A DNA stretch of 64,000 nt from Diphasiastrum complanatum (Eukaryota; Streptophyta; Lycopodiopsida; Lycopodiales; Lycopodiaceae): contig CM055105.1 in assembly GCA_029204225.1 (NCBI GenBank), positions 51,363,680 to 51,427,679 on the forward strand, written 5' to 3'. A program made the translations under genes and the position numbers. The notes below the pieces were generated by a model that did not search any database, was not told the origin of the DNA, and saw only the letters and a program-made list of their open reading frames with translations. Positions 11,456 through 21,837 of this stretch are shown here, in pieces; the first letter of the stretch is position 1, and each line of letters opens with the position of its first letter.

Positions 11456-13022
11456 ACGTTAGAAAATATCTCGAACCGAGAGTGAATCTATTTTCATTGG
11501 TCCACACACATCAGAGTGGACAAGCTCAAGAACTTCCTTGGCTCTTCTTCCTTTATGTGTGAATGGATTCCGATGTTGCTTGCCTTTCTGACAAGCTTTG
11601 CAGAACTTAGCCTCAGGCCTTAAAATTTTGAGACCTGTGACAATGTCCTTTATGGTCATGTCGTATAGGCTCCGCATGTTCAGATAATACATTCTCCTAT
11701 GCCAAAGCTGATCTTCGTTTTCTGAAGCATTTAATATGCTATCAGAGTTGCTAATTATTTTGGCCTAGTAGAGGTTTCCTTCTCTGCATCCGACCATCAG
11801 CAACTTGTTTGTCATCTTCTCGATCATACGACAAGTGTTGCCATCGAACAAAACTCGAATGCCTAGATTTGCCATCTTGGAGACAGATAGCAGATCCTTT
11901 CTGAGTGAGGGCACATAGAGTGCTCCTGGCAGCTCTGCTTGGCCTGACAGTGTTCGTAGCTGTAGAGAGCTGATGCCCTTGACATCATGTCTGCTTCCAT
12001 TGCCTAGAATCACCACTCTATCATTTTTGAGTTCGCAAAAGTTGATCAAGATCTTCTTGTTGCAGGCTATGTGAGATGTTGCTCTTGAATCAATGACCAC
12101 ATCGTAGTCATGTTCGGAATAACTTGTCGAAGCTTCGTCAAGTATCATGAAAGCTTCGTCACCTTTTTCTGCATCTTTTAATGACTCTGCAACGTTTGCC
12201 TTTTCAGCTTTGTTTTTCTTTTTTGGACTGAATCTGTAGTCGTATGCAGAATGCCCTTTCTTCTTGTAGTGCATGCAAGGTATTGCTGGATTGAACCAGC
12301 ATTTGTTGGCTGTATGGCTTGGTTTGTGGCAGTGATCGCAAGAAGAAGATTGTTGATTCAAGGACTTCGTCTTTTTGAATCTTGGCTTGGTTTTGTTCTT
12401 ATTCTTTCCTTTCATGAAGAGAGCTTTCTCTTGATCATTGCTTCCCTCTCCTTCATCTCTCATCAGTCTCTCATCAGTGACAAGACTGACCACTTTGTCA
12501 AATGTCATATCCGGTAGACTTAGTATGAGCATTCTTAGCAGCTGATAGGACGTCGGTAGAGATTTCATGAAGTACATCAGTTGTTGTGGTGCTGGGACCT
12601 AGTGTTCCTGTCCTGATGCAGCGAGTTGAGCAAAGATCATTATGATCTTCTCAACATACTGATCCAATTGGTTGCCATCCCACCGTATTGATTGTAGCTG
12701 ATTGTGAAGGTGCATGACTAAAGCTGCAGTTTTCAGTTCATACTTTTGCTTTAATCTTTCCCACGCTACATGGCTGCTTTCGCAGTCTTCAATCTGCATG
12801 AGTAGATCTTTATTTATGGATTAAACGATGATCGCCATTGCACGCTCATCCTTTTTGATCCATTCAGCTCTCCTCGGGTCTCCCTCTGGAGTCTGCACCT
12901 TGGAGAGCTCGGTCACTGACCAGATGCCTTCGCCCTTCAGGAGTGTTTTGCTTTTGAGTTTTTAGATTTTGTAATTTGTGCCATCGAGACTGATTGCTAC
13001 TCTGGTCTAGATTGTCGTAGCC
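11456..13022 (-). pseudogene. Ty1/copia fragment: gag, knuckle, protease, pre-integrase
   Basis: Read on the minus strand from 13022: gag start MATTI with a stop soon after, then SINKDLLMQIEDCESS and AWERLKQKYELKTAALVMHL (UBN2-type gag). A zinc-knuckle region follows with CDHCHKPSHTANKC and a second, altered knuckle. The protease motif reads VIDSRATSHIAC, so the catalytic D-S-G has become D-S-R. After LYVPSLRKDLLSVSKMA comes the pre-integrase LWHRRM and CKACQKGKQHRNPF, then the first integrase Asp in LVHSDVCGPM. The copy breaks off near 11475, before the rest of the integrase core. Stops lie near 12600-12604 and 11765. It belongs to a different lineage from the fragment at 9731-11455. Confidence 0.9.
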
Positions 13023-13076
13023 ATATTGTGTTTTCTGGAAGAATCACTGTTGGGATATCAATAGTGATAACATGTT

Positions 13077-13089
13077 GGCTCTGATACCA
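13077..13089 (-). promoter_or_regulatory. Copia primer-binding site (initiator-Met tRNA type)
   Basis: The minus strand reads TGGTATCAGAGCC, the classic plant copia primer site, directly downstream (minus sense) of a sequence ending GCGACA. This fixes the inner boundary of the LTR at 13090. The gag start follows 55 bp further on. Confidence 0.93.
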
Positions 13090-13785
13090 TGTCGCAGAAG
13101 GCCAGATTGTTGTGTGTTCATCTTCTCCTTCTCTTTTTGCGAACAATTTTCTTTTTTTGAATTTTTTTTTCGTGCGGAAGTCCTTACAGGATCCCAGACA
13201 CTCGACCCTTATCACAAAACATATTTTATTCTAGAAATAAAGACACATAGCACAAGAGATACACAAAAATAGAGCGACATACTGTTAGTTTGGTTTTGGA
13301 GCAAGATCGTCAGTGTGTCACTCGTTGGCGTATTTTCACTCTACTCTTATGCTGTGTTCTGCTCGTTGGCAGACTTTCATGCACAACTATGATGTTTTTA
13401 CTTTCTTACTCTATTCGCTATGTCTCTCTCTGTCTCTTACAGATCTCTGTATTCTCATTTCTTAGTTATGATACAGAGAGGATCATTTATACCTCCACTA
13501 TGTGGAGTTTACAAGATAGCTAAACGTCGAATCACTAGACTAGTTAACGTTAATCAACTAGTTAGTTAGTCTTCGTCGTTGCTACTCATTTCAGCTGGGT
13601 GTGAGGCCCGTTGAGCTGCCAGCTGACAGCGTAAAAGACTTTTTTTTGTTTGATTTGTAATCTCCCGTTTGCTTTCATTCTTTTCGTTTCTTTTCGTAGT
13701 TTTCATTTTGCGTTTCTTTTGCCTTTGTGGTCTTGTAGGTGTGTTTGCAATTTGCGAATGATTCGCGAACCGTTCATGCTTCGAG
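13090..13785 (-). repeat. 5' LTR of the minus-strand copia fragment (outer end uncertain)
   Basis: The LTR 3' end is set by the primer site (plus strand starts 'tgtcgcagaag' at 13090). The outer, TG end cannot be fixed because no second LTR copy is present. The region ends before 13786, where a copy of the unknown-domain ORF starts. Near 13750-13780 is an interrupted palindromic motif, 'tgcgaatgattcgcgaacc', resembling 'gtcgcgaatgattcacga' in the unexplained block at 22.1 kb. Confidence 0.6.
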
Positions 13786-14413
13786 TCAAAGATGATCATA
13801 AGATGAGCAAATGTGATGATTATCAAGATTTTCAATCCTAGCTTGACTAGTCCATATACTATGAACTTTTTCCATGATAAATATAAACTTGAAATGAAAC
13901 ACTATCTTGATCTTCTTGAGGCTAAATACTTGCTCAAGGATGTAAGTGTCCTTCATGGATGATTCACTTAATCTCAAGAGAAGTTTACAAAATGCCTCAC
14001 AAAATGGAAAAGCATGATTTTTCAAACTCATTCTTGATCTTACTAGATCCAAGAGCATACATTTGATGACACAACCACTTGCTTTCAAAATGATTTGGAA
14101 ACATATATAAGCCATCAATGACAAGAAATATGTCCATACAATAGACATCATACAAGACTAGTATTGTCTTGAACTTTGAGATGTAGAAATCTCAATAAAG
14201 CAAGATGGTACATCAAGTAATGGAAGAGAAGCAAAAGTGAATATGTTGAAGTAGATACCACCTGAAATTTTTTTCTCTTTGCCATGTATTGAGCCACAAA
14301 GACTCGGCCTTGCCTCTTGAAGATCCCCTTGAAACTATATGTTGAGAAGACTCCTCCTCAAGCCTTGGCAAATCTCCACCATGCACTTGGACTTTTGGTA
14401 TATACTTGATCAA
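13786..14413 (-). pseudogene. Degenerate copy of the unknown-domain ORF (minus strand)
   Basis: Minus-strand reading from 14413 gives PRLEEESSQHI, then KAESLWLNTWQREKNF, matching VPRIEEERPSQI and VESMWLTFQGKEEHI in the 527-residue ORF at 16367. A second piece (14151-13786) has CKLLLRLSESSMKDTYILEQVFSL, matching CKLLMRISEASKVDTYIHKQVVSL, and ends ENLDNHHICSSYDHL, close to SNLDNHRKCILNNH. So linker plus one domain is present, split by a stop and frameshift near 14150-14215. The order of motifs is the same as in the main copy. It has no recognisable gag start. No function is known. Confidence 0.8.
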
Positions 14414-14686
14414 GATCTATTTCCTGAAAATCAGAAATTAGGATTTTGTTTGAAAAATCTAGATCCAATCTCATTGTCTGATTGACTTAATTTGGAATTA
14501 TGGCTGAAGGAGGACCAATGAACCCACCACCAATTATTGTTAGAAGGTCTCCTCGTCTACATATACGAAAATACAATTGGTTATCAGATCCCATCAAATT
14601 TCTCCATAGCTTTCTAAATCATGTAGGGTTTATGACGAAGTTTTTCCACAAGATAAACTTCAGTTATTCCCTGTGGCCTATTTCTG
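14414..14686. other. Unassigned segment between domain copy and LTR
   Basis: A short frame from 14500 encodes VRRSPRLHIRKYNWL, which faintly resembles the linker between copia integrase and RT, but it is too short to call. The left part (14414-14490) continues the noncoding flank of the inverted domain copy. Nothing else is recognisable. Confidence 0.3.
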
Positions 14687-15465
14687 TTAAAATTGAAAAA
14701 ACAATCCATATTGATTTCTTGGCCTACTACAAATGTTGTACCATGCAAGTATGTAGCTCATAAATGCAAAATTCCAAGTTTGGCCTACATAGAACTCGCG
14801 CTACATGGTTATGTAATATTTAGATTAAAGAATACAACTTGCACATAGTTTGTAGACATAGAATTAGCAAAGTCATGCTTGTAGAAACTCGTGGCAATTC
14901 ACATGCATTAATTGTAAGTGATCCATAGTGACATGCAAGGCATGCACAAAGTGTAATGGACACATGCATGATGATTTGTAATTTGTTAGTTAGAACTAGC
15001 ACACTTGTAAAAAGTTGGTACAATTTCATGCATGGCAAGTGACAAATGTCACATAGACTCTAGATGTCATTTTGTAATGAATGGATGTGGTTCTACCTCG
15101 AGCTACCTCAAACTCCATAAATATGTGTAGCTCTCCTCACAATCAATGATGAAGAACCAAAGTTTTGTAGCTACCTCATGCCATTTTGGATCTAAACTAT
15201 TTTGCTTGTTATCTCTCTATCTTTCTCTCTCTAATTTGTGTTGAAGCTAATGCTTATACACTGATATCTTGTACCTTTGCTAATTATTGATTCATTACTA
15301 TCATATTCAGTTGCTTAGCATGCTAGATTGTGGTTAAGCCATTTCTTCTGAACTAGATCTTGCCAATCAATCTAGAATCAGGTTACTGTGCTAATCACAA
15401 AGCTTAATTAGATCCATCATACTTGTGGACATTCCCCACACGTGTGAAATCTGGAAATTTTGTCA
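14687..15465 (+). repeat. 5' LTR of a copia-derived element (T-type LTR)
   Basis: This segment matches, in reverse complement, the LTR at 46471-47.2 kb over most of its length. That copy is followed by a perfect copia primer site, so the inner end at 15465 ('tttgtca') is secure. The outer end is approximate because similarity begins near 14687. A TATA-like 'cataaatatgtg' lies near 15115-15127. The palindrome CACACGTGTG (G-box core) lies at 15437-15446, 20 bp from the LTR end. Confidence 0.75.
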
Positions 15466-15478
15466 AATTAGAGATGCC
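15466..15478 (+). promoter_or_regulatory. Altered primer-binding site
   Basis: At the position where the related element at 46.5 kb has TGGTATCAGAGCC, this copy reads AATTAGAGATGCC. The bases before and after (LTR end, then 'aagctttgcatgctaac') are otherwise conserved. As written it would pair poorly with initiator-Met tRNA. Confidence 0.65.
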
Positions 15479-16186
15479 AAATGAAGCTTTGCATGCTAAC
15501 ATCTCTGATTGTACAAGAAATTGAGAGCTAAATCAAGCAAAAAAACAGTTTTGCATTTTTTCTCACCTTTCTTTGAAGTGTATTTGGATCAAATCGGATT
15601 GGAACTGAATTTTTAGACCTGAAATGTGGTAGTACGGAATGCTAGAATTCCGCATGTGTGAAAATCAGAGATTTTCAGTCCCTTTGTTCTCCTTGCTTAT
15701 AGATCCAAAGATAGCAGTGTTATAGCTTGATGAAAAGCTTATGATCTGTACTTTCCATAGAAATTGAAACCAAACTAGCAAGAGTTATAAGCTCTTAAAT
15801 AGGATAGGGATAGGTCCAAAATCCGAGTGACAGCATTTTGATTTGATTCATTCTTGCTTTGTTCTGAATCCATTGTTTTGAGCATCCTACACAAGAAATT
15901 AAAGATCAAGAATAAGTTTGAAGTAATGAACACCTTTTGAGCATTTTGAGAGTCAATTGTGTTTTCTTTTTAAGAAATTCACACGTGCCAAAAGTAGGAT
16001 TCAAACTAGCCAAAGTGTCTCAATCCACTTTGTGTGTCTGATCTAGATAACTTGTCTTGTGGAATATTTGAGAGTCATCTCAAATATAGTTGCAAGTGTT
16101 TCACATAGGAAGGTAGTACATCCTTGAAAATACCTATAGTGAAAGAGAGCAGCAACTCTAAGTCTGATTGGAACAAGCTCAAACAT
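15479..16186 (+). other. 5' untranslated leader of the non-autonomous element
   Basis: It has no ORF of note and lies between the primer site and the gag remnant. Up to about 15890 it matches the reverse complement of 46047-46457, the leader of the related minus-strand element. Past that it is unique within the window up to the gag remnant near 16187. Confidence 0.6.
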
Positions 16187-16366
16187 ATTGTCTCAGGGAA
16201 GATATCTTCTAGAAGCCAGTGAAAGACTAAACACTTTTAATTACTCAATTGGAAGTTCAGAATGGAGTCTATTTTAATACTCCATGATGTTATGGATATT
16301 GTGCTTGGTGTTGAGGAGGAGCCTCAAGCATAGGCTGAAATTCTTAAGTATAAGAAAAGAGCTAGA
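16187..16366 (+). pseudogene. Copia gag N-terminus, damaged
   Basis: The frame is the same as the downstream ORF. From 16262 it reads MESILILHDVMDIVLGVEEEPQA, then TAG at 16331-16333, then EILKYKKRARMALH. This matches MESILILQDVMDIVLGLEEEP in the gag at 51839-52315. The preceding ERLNTFNYSI is out of frame. If the TAG were absent, gag and the 527-residue ORF would form one polypeptide. Confidence 0.8.
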
Positions 16367-17950
16367 ATGGCTCTACATTTCATTAAGATGAATGTATCTA
16401 ATGAAATTCTGAGAGAGATAGGATCTTGCACTATAGCCAAAGAATCTTGGGATGCATTAAATTCCATCTATGAAAGTATTTTGCTTGGAACTTTAGATAA
16501 GTTCAAACTTATTGTTATGATCCAAGAGAAATCAATCAAGAATAAGGAGCATCAGTCACAAAATGAAAATAGTTTCATTTATGCTCTCATGTCAACTTAT
16601 GAAGATCTATTTTGCTTTGAAGGGATTTTTGTATCTCAAAGGTGGCTTAAGGCAATACTAGTTGAGTGTGATGCCTTAAAGTATAGCAAAGCATGTTTTC
16701 CTTATAAGCTTACATTAGTTATGAAGTCAAGGAAATGGAAATGTCTTCAAAATGTAAATTCTTTTAGTTTCAATAAGATCATGAATGATGTGTTCATTCA
16801 TGAAGATGAAAATTGTAAGTTTTCAATCTTAAAGGCAAGTTGTAAACTTCTTATGAGAATAAGTGAAGCATCCAAAGTGGACACTTATATCCATAAGCAA
16901 GTAGTTAGCCTTATTGAGATGGAAATACCTTTTGATCTCAATATTGAAAAAATCATGCCAAGTTGTGGTGATTTTTGGACTTATGGTTCTAGCATAAGTA
17001 ATCTTGATAATCATAGGAAGTGCATATTGAATAATCATACTTGTTGTGATCATTATGAGACATGGAAGTCTCGGATTTCCATCAAAAAGGAGCACCATGA
17101 AGAGGATCTTAAGGAGTCATCTCAAGGTTCAAAAGTGCCAAGGATTGAGGAGGAGAATCCTTCTCAAGGTTCAAGTGTGCCAAGGATTGAGGAGGAGAGA
17201 CCTTCTCAAATTGTGATTCCAAAAATAAGCTCAAGAAATATGGTTGAATCCATGTGGCTCACATTTCAAGGGAAAGAGGAGCATATCTCATGTGGTATAC
17301 ATCTCATACTTACTTCTCTTATGTCATTTGATAAATCAATTTGCTTTAGTGAGATCGTTGCATCTCAAAATTGGAGTAAAGCCATAGTAGTTGAGTATGA
17401 AGTCTCCCTTGAGAACGTAGATGATGTTCTTAAAAGGTTAAAATTGATTTTAAATCAATTAGAAAGCAAATGGCTATTTCATCAAATGTATGCTCTTGAG
17501 TCATGTAAGAGCAAAAGTGATTTGTTCACTCATAGTTTGAAAATTTGTATTGAGGCAAATTGTAAACTCTTTATGAAAGTAAGTGAATCATCTTCTAAAG
17601 ACACTTATCTCCATAATGAAGTATTTAGCCTCATTGGATTTGAGCTTAGCATGGTAAACAAGCATGAAGATGTAATGCAAACACTTTGTTATTATAGCAT
17701 GCATAGTCTTGCCAATTTGGATGAGCTAGATCGTGGTAGCATGATGTTAGATCTTTGTGATCCTAATAAATTAAGAAGAAGACTTTATTTTCTCATGGAG
17801 GTGCATGCACATGAAGAAGGAGCAAGCCTCAAGGTCAAGCATCTACGTGAAATTTCGAAGGGATCAATTTTGGAGGTGCTCAGATGGTGCAAAGCTCTCA
17901 AGCTCATCAAAGATATCAACATCAAAGAAGCACTATCATGGATATGGTGA
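16367..17950 (+). CDS. Gag-fused protein with two copies of an unknown domain
   Basis: The 527 codons are uninterrupted. Residues 1-37 (IKMNVSNEILREIGSC...AKESWDALNSIYES) are copia gag (UBN2 type). After that no gag, protease, integrase or RT motif appears. Instead two homologous domains occur. The first spans about 77-216 (LFCFEGIFVSQRWLKAI, then CKLLMRISEASKVDTYIHKQVVSL at 159-182, then SNLDN). The second spans about 317-453 (SICFSEIVASQNWSKAI, CKLFMKVSESSSKDTYLHNEVFSL at 399-422, ANLDE). Spacing between landmarks is nearly equal in both (78 against 75, 31 against 29 residues). The linker has a 14-residue tandem repeat (SQGSxVPRIEEExP, 252-279; period 42 bp at 17121-17204). The C-terminus (HLREISKGSILEVL...IKEALSWIW) recurs at 30.5 kb. 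A polypurine tract and LTR follow 130 bp downstream. Translation start is uncertain because gag begins upstream. Function unknown; it may be a captured host sequence. Confidence 0.75.
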   Translation: MALHFIKMNVSNEILREIGSCTIAKESWDALNSIYESILLGTLDKFKLIVMIQEKSIKNKEHQSQNENSFIYALMSTYEDLFCFEGIFVSQRWLKAILVECDALKYSKACFPYKLTLVMKSRKWKCLQNVNSFSFNKIMNDVFIHEDENCKFSILKASCKLLMRISEASKVDTYIHKQVVSLIEMEIPFDLNIEKIMPSCGDFWTYGSSISNLDNHRKCILNNHTCCDHYETWKSRISIKKEHHEEDLKESSQGSKVPRIEEENPSQGSSVPRIEEERPSQIVIPKISSRNMVESMWLTFQGKEEHISCGIHLILTSLMSFDKSICFSEIVASQNWSKAIVVEYEVSLENVDDVLKRLKLILNQLESKWLFHQMYALESCKSKSDLFTHSLKICIEANCKLFMKVSESSSKDTYLHNEVFSLIGFELSMVNKHEDVMQTLCYYSMHSLANLDELDRGSMMLDLCDPNKLRRRLYFLMEVHAHEEGASLKVKHLREISKGSILEVLRWCKALKLIKDINIKEALSWIW

Positions 17951-18090
17951 TTTCAGATCATCATCAAGCTCATTGGCTGATCTTCACACCTTTTGAACCA
18001 GCAAAGACCAATTTAGCCCATGCAGTCAAGTTCAAGATCATCATCTTTTCCATCAAGCTAGATTTACCAAGGTAGATTTTTGAGCAGGAG
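17951..18090 (+). promoter_or_regulatory. 3' untranslated segment ending in polypurine tract
   Basis: The last bases before the LTR are 'tttttgagcaggag' (18077-18090), matching 'gatttgaggaggag' before the LTR starts at 30715 and 58028. A polypurine tract immediately 5' of a TG-starting LTR is the plus-strand priming site of LTR elements. Confidence 0.8.
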
Positions 18091-18921
18091 TGTGAAAAAT
18101 GCAAAAATAAGCTTGGTAGAGGCCAAAAAACTTGTATATAGATAAACACACATGTGTGGAGCCAATTTCCACGTGTGAAAATAGTGTACTTTTCATGTAC
18201 CATAATCATATAGGTTGTACATATGATTTAATTCAAGTTCTAGTGGCTAAAAAGGCCAAAAACTAGTTTTCTAGACATATGACACATGGCATCAATCTAT
18301 TGATTGCATGAGCCACATCCTTTGGTTAGGTGTCATATCACATGTGTACAGGACGGCTCACACGTGTGAAATAAGCTGAAGTAGGAAAATTTTGACTTCT
18401 AGAAGATTTCCAAGTAGATCTCCATATAGAAGGAAAATGGACCAAAAGTGCTCAAAATAGAAGGTTTGTCCAAGTGTCAGTTTTGCATGAAGAATCATCA
18501 TATGACAAAGCACCTTCACACATGTGGGATCAGAGGGATGATCAGTACCACGAGCTCTCACTTATTGTATATATAGAACCACATTTGGCCATAATCATTG
18601 TGAGACACCAATCTTGGTTTTGGAAGCAATTTTGAGTGATTCTCTCCATTTGTCTACATTTGTTTTGATTGTTTTGAGGTTCTATCAATGTGTACTTGAT
18701 TTTCAGGTTGGAGTCCATACTCAGACAATGTTTCACACGTGTGAAACCAGAAAGTACACTTACCTTCAATTAATGATTGTTCTTGTTAGGATTTTGTGTC
18801 TAGAATTGATCTAGATTGATCTTAATCTGAAGTAGATTGATAGATCAAGTAATCTGACAACCAATTTCTCTTGAGGATCAGAATAGGATCCACTCTTGGT
18901 CCTTTTTGTACTTTTTCCACA
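18091..18921 (+). repeat. 3' LTR (X-type), 831 bp
   Basis: It begins TGTGAAAAAT right after the polypurine tract and ends TTTTTCCACA. The same end, followed by a primer site, occurs in reverse complement at 56300, which confirms the boundary. TATA box 'tatatata' at 18568-18575. G-box palindromes CACACGTGTG lie at 18359-18368 and 18734-18743, and a related CCACGTGTG near 18163. It does not match the LTR at the 5' end of the same element (14687-15465). On its right it joins a B-type 870-bp monomer directly. Confidence 0.88.
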
Positions 18922-20116
18922 CATGAGTGTCAGCCAAGAATTAGATTGAATTTAGTGAACGCACTAGAATGTTTCTGTAGCAAACAAGCTTCACTTGCTC
19001 ATGCACTTTGCAATACAATTATCAAACTTGGTACTTGAGGTAGCCTCTTGATTCTTTGTCTTGCAATTCACGAAGCAACCAAAACATCTTTCGTCTTTAG
19101 GTGAATGTTATAACAAACATTAGAAAATATGATCAAATTGGAATTTATTAATATCATTTCCAAATGATGATGTTTTGTATTTACCTATTAGAATGTTAAT
19201 GTTAGCTTGCTGATAATGTAAGTCATGGAATTGAGTAGACTATCCTAGCACCAAGTTCAATTGTAGAATATAGCATGACATGGATAGGTCTAACTTGTTT
19301 GAGGAATATATCTAGTATTCAAAAGATAATAATCAATAGATATTTACTAAAAAATAAGTAGATCCAATAGTTAGTAGAGGACGTTTACTCACTAACATTA
19401 TAATTTTATTGTAGATCTTTTTCCATCCTCGAACATCTGTCACAAAGAAAATTTTACTTATAAATCTTCCATAACAATTTAGGTTACAATGTGTCACTAA
19501 ATGATGTGCATTGCAAAGAATTTCAAAATTGTTAAAAGATTTTTTTGTTAGAAACTATTCTTGCTCACAAATATGATATCTAAAAGAAACGTATAATCTC
19601 AAAATATAAAAACCAATTGCATCTTTTAGATTTTCTATCCACATCATATATCCTAATTGTGTTATGCCTTACTGCATGCTGTACATAGGTATATAGAAGT
19701 ATTATTGTTGTAGTCACTACCACTTCCTTGTATGTGATGAATGCACAAAATAATGTCTTAAACTTGCTACCCAACCAGAAATGTAATACTACAATGTAGG
19801 ACAAAGTAGCCAAAATTACATTCAATTCACACGAGTTACCAGAATGTTTCTCTAACAAACAAGCTTACTTGCTCATGTACTTAGCTATAGAATTTTCAAA
19901 CTTGGTACTTGAGGTAGCCTCTTGATTCTTTGTCTTTCAATTCACAAAGCAACAGACACATCATTTTTGCTTATGTATATGTATGTTATAAGAAAAGTTA
20001 TTTTTACTCACTAACATTATAATTTTACTGTGGATCTTTTTCCATCCTCGAACATCAGTCACAAAGAAAATTCTACTTATAAATCTTCCATAACAATTTA
20101 GGTTACAATGTGTCAC
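18922..20116 (+). repeat. ~870-bp monomers: A tail, full B, part of C
   Basis: Anchors lie at 19030 and 19904 (874 bp apart). The first monomer is B type (after the anchor: 'catctttcgtctttaggtgaatg'), the second is C type ('acacatcatttttgcttatgta') with an internal deletion near 20000. The array is cut at 20116 by a copia LTR. Confidence 0.88.
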
Positions 20117-20930
20117 TGTACAAAATCCCTGTGTAGTATTGTTTAATAAAGGTAAGAGTTTCGACTGTATCAAAGCAAACAAAAATCACAAGGTTTTGAG
20201 GATTGGACTGTAAAGCTTGGGGTGCACCACAAGATTAATAAACATGAAAATAATCTCCTCTGTGTGTTGTTCACATACGTACTTGTTGAAATTGTATTGA
20301 TTTGTTGAAGTATTTTTTTTCTGTGCATGATTGATAACGTGTCAAAGGATTGTTCAAGTTATCTTTATGAAGGCTTGTCTGGGCTGGTAATGGAATAATG
20401 TGGTGCAAAAGGCAACTGTATACAACATGCATCCAATCAAGATGATTTAGTGTGCAGTAAGTGAGATATTTTTATTTGCTGTTAATATTATTACAGTTCA
20501 AACGAAAAGACGAACATGCCACAATAAGTGAAATAGTGATGCTATTGATGCCGAGAGCTTTATCGTTCTATGACATCCATAGTTTTAGTGTAGAAAAATT
20601 ACTTTGTCTATCTATTTATCATTACACAATTTTACATTTAGTGTATATAAATCTAAAAAAATCAGTTGACAAACGATACAAGACCGATCGATTCAATTAC
20701 CACAACACACCATCAAGTACTTCAAGACAAGACACAACAGAATTGCTCTTCAACAATTATATGCACATTAACTCACAAGTACAAAGAGAAGCAACTTATG
20801 TACTCAATATGGGCTCGTAAAAGAATCGGCCCGATAGTTCTAGAGCTAGGCAAAACGCGTCACTGTCAAACTTAGAAAGTAGCCGTAAAACAAATTACGC
20901 GTTGATTATTGCTAGTTTAACTCTCTCCCT
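20117..20930 (-). repeat. 3' LTR of a minus-strand copia element
   Basis: The LTR 3' end is fixed at 20117, where 'tgtacaaaatccctg' interrupts the monomer after 'gtgtcac'. The same sequence starts at 41008 in another place, so this is a true insertion boundary. The 5' end lies near 20930, where a polypurine tract ('ctctctccct' on plus, 20931-20940) begins. The candidate duplicated target 'gtcac' cannot be checked because the other end of the element is missing. Confidence 0.82.
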
Positions 20931-21837
20931 CAATAATCAACGTCTCAATTGGTCTATGATCTATGCTATTCATGGAACATACCTCCATGATAGTATCAAC
21001 AAGTACTTCAAAAAAAACATATTTTACATAATTGTATCTATGCCAAGCTCAGCTCTAAAAGTCTCAAATTTATCCTTACTTAGAGCTTTTGTGAATACAT
21101 CAACAAGTGGCAAGATCGTAGAGCAATGCATAATACTAATATCTTCAGATTGTAGCTTTTCATGCACAAAGTGATATTTTACTTCAATGTGTTTAGTTCT
21201 TGCATGAAAGACTAGATTTTTAGCCAACTATATTTTGATTTGCCTATTACAGAAGATAATAATAGGGTGTATTTGCTTCATACCAATCTCACTCAACAAT
21301 CTACGCAGCCAAACAGCTTCTTGAGTAGCAGAACTTAATGCTTTATACTCAGCTTCTGTCAGTGAAAGAGAATGGTGTCCTACTTCTTACTAGACCATGA
21401 AAAACAGCCATTTTCAAAGTTAAAAACATACCCTGTAATTGACTTTCTATCATCTATATTGCATGCCCAATCAGTGTCAACATAATCTTGCAATCGAGGT
21501 AAAATGTCATGCTTTCTATAAACCAAGCCAAGGTTGGGTGTGCCCTTCACGTACAAGATCTTTTTCGTTGCTTTCCAATGATCCAATGTAGGTGATGACA
21601 TGAATTGACTAATCAAGCTCATAACATAGCAAATATCAGGACGAATAGTCATGAGATGAATCAGACTTCCAACTAGTTAGTGTAGCTTCAACTTGACCAC
21701 TATCATCAACATGAGATAACTTCTTACTAGCTTCGCATGGAGTGATGGAAGGTTTGCACTCTATCATGTGGAATCTCTCTAGAATCTCACGACTATACTT
21801 GTGTTGACATAGCTTGATGTCATTGCCATTCTGCCTG
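20931..21837 (-). pseudogene. Copia RNase H and RT C-terminal remnant
   Basis: Minus-strand motifs, from the 5' side: GTPNLGLVYRKHD and YVDTDWACNIDDRKSITGYVF with SWSSKK (21652-21380). After a stop and frameshifts come NLVFHARTKHIEVKYHFVHEKL and the terminal DVFTKALSKDKFETFRAELGI (21227-21024). The RT part upstream (21660-21837) has SITPCEASKKLSH. The copy ends abruptly at 21837, where an unrelated block starting 'tgttggagagag' begins. The segment is nearly the same as 41810-42654. Confidence 0.88.

Noticed and set aside
14500-14763. Possible small gene with a VRRSPRL motif
   Set aside because: The frame runs into the LTR, has no other motif and could be a chance copia-linker resemblance.
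19580-19858. Minus-strand frame recurring in shortened form at 25397-25594
   Set aside because: It recurs only because the 870-bp monomers recur; length and frame differ between monomers, so no coding selection is visible.
20461-20820. 119-codon plus-strand frame, recurring in part at 41555-41764
   Set aside because: It lies in a copia LTR, is not conserved as a frame between the two LTR copies and has no motif.
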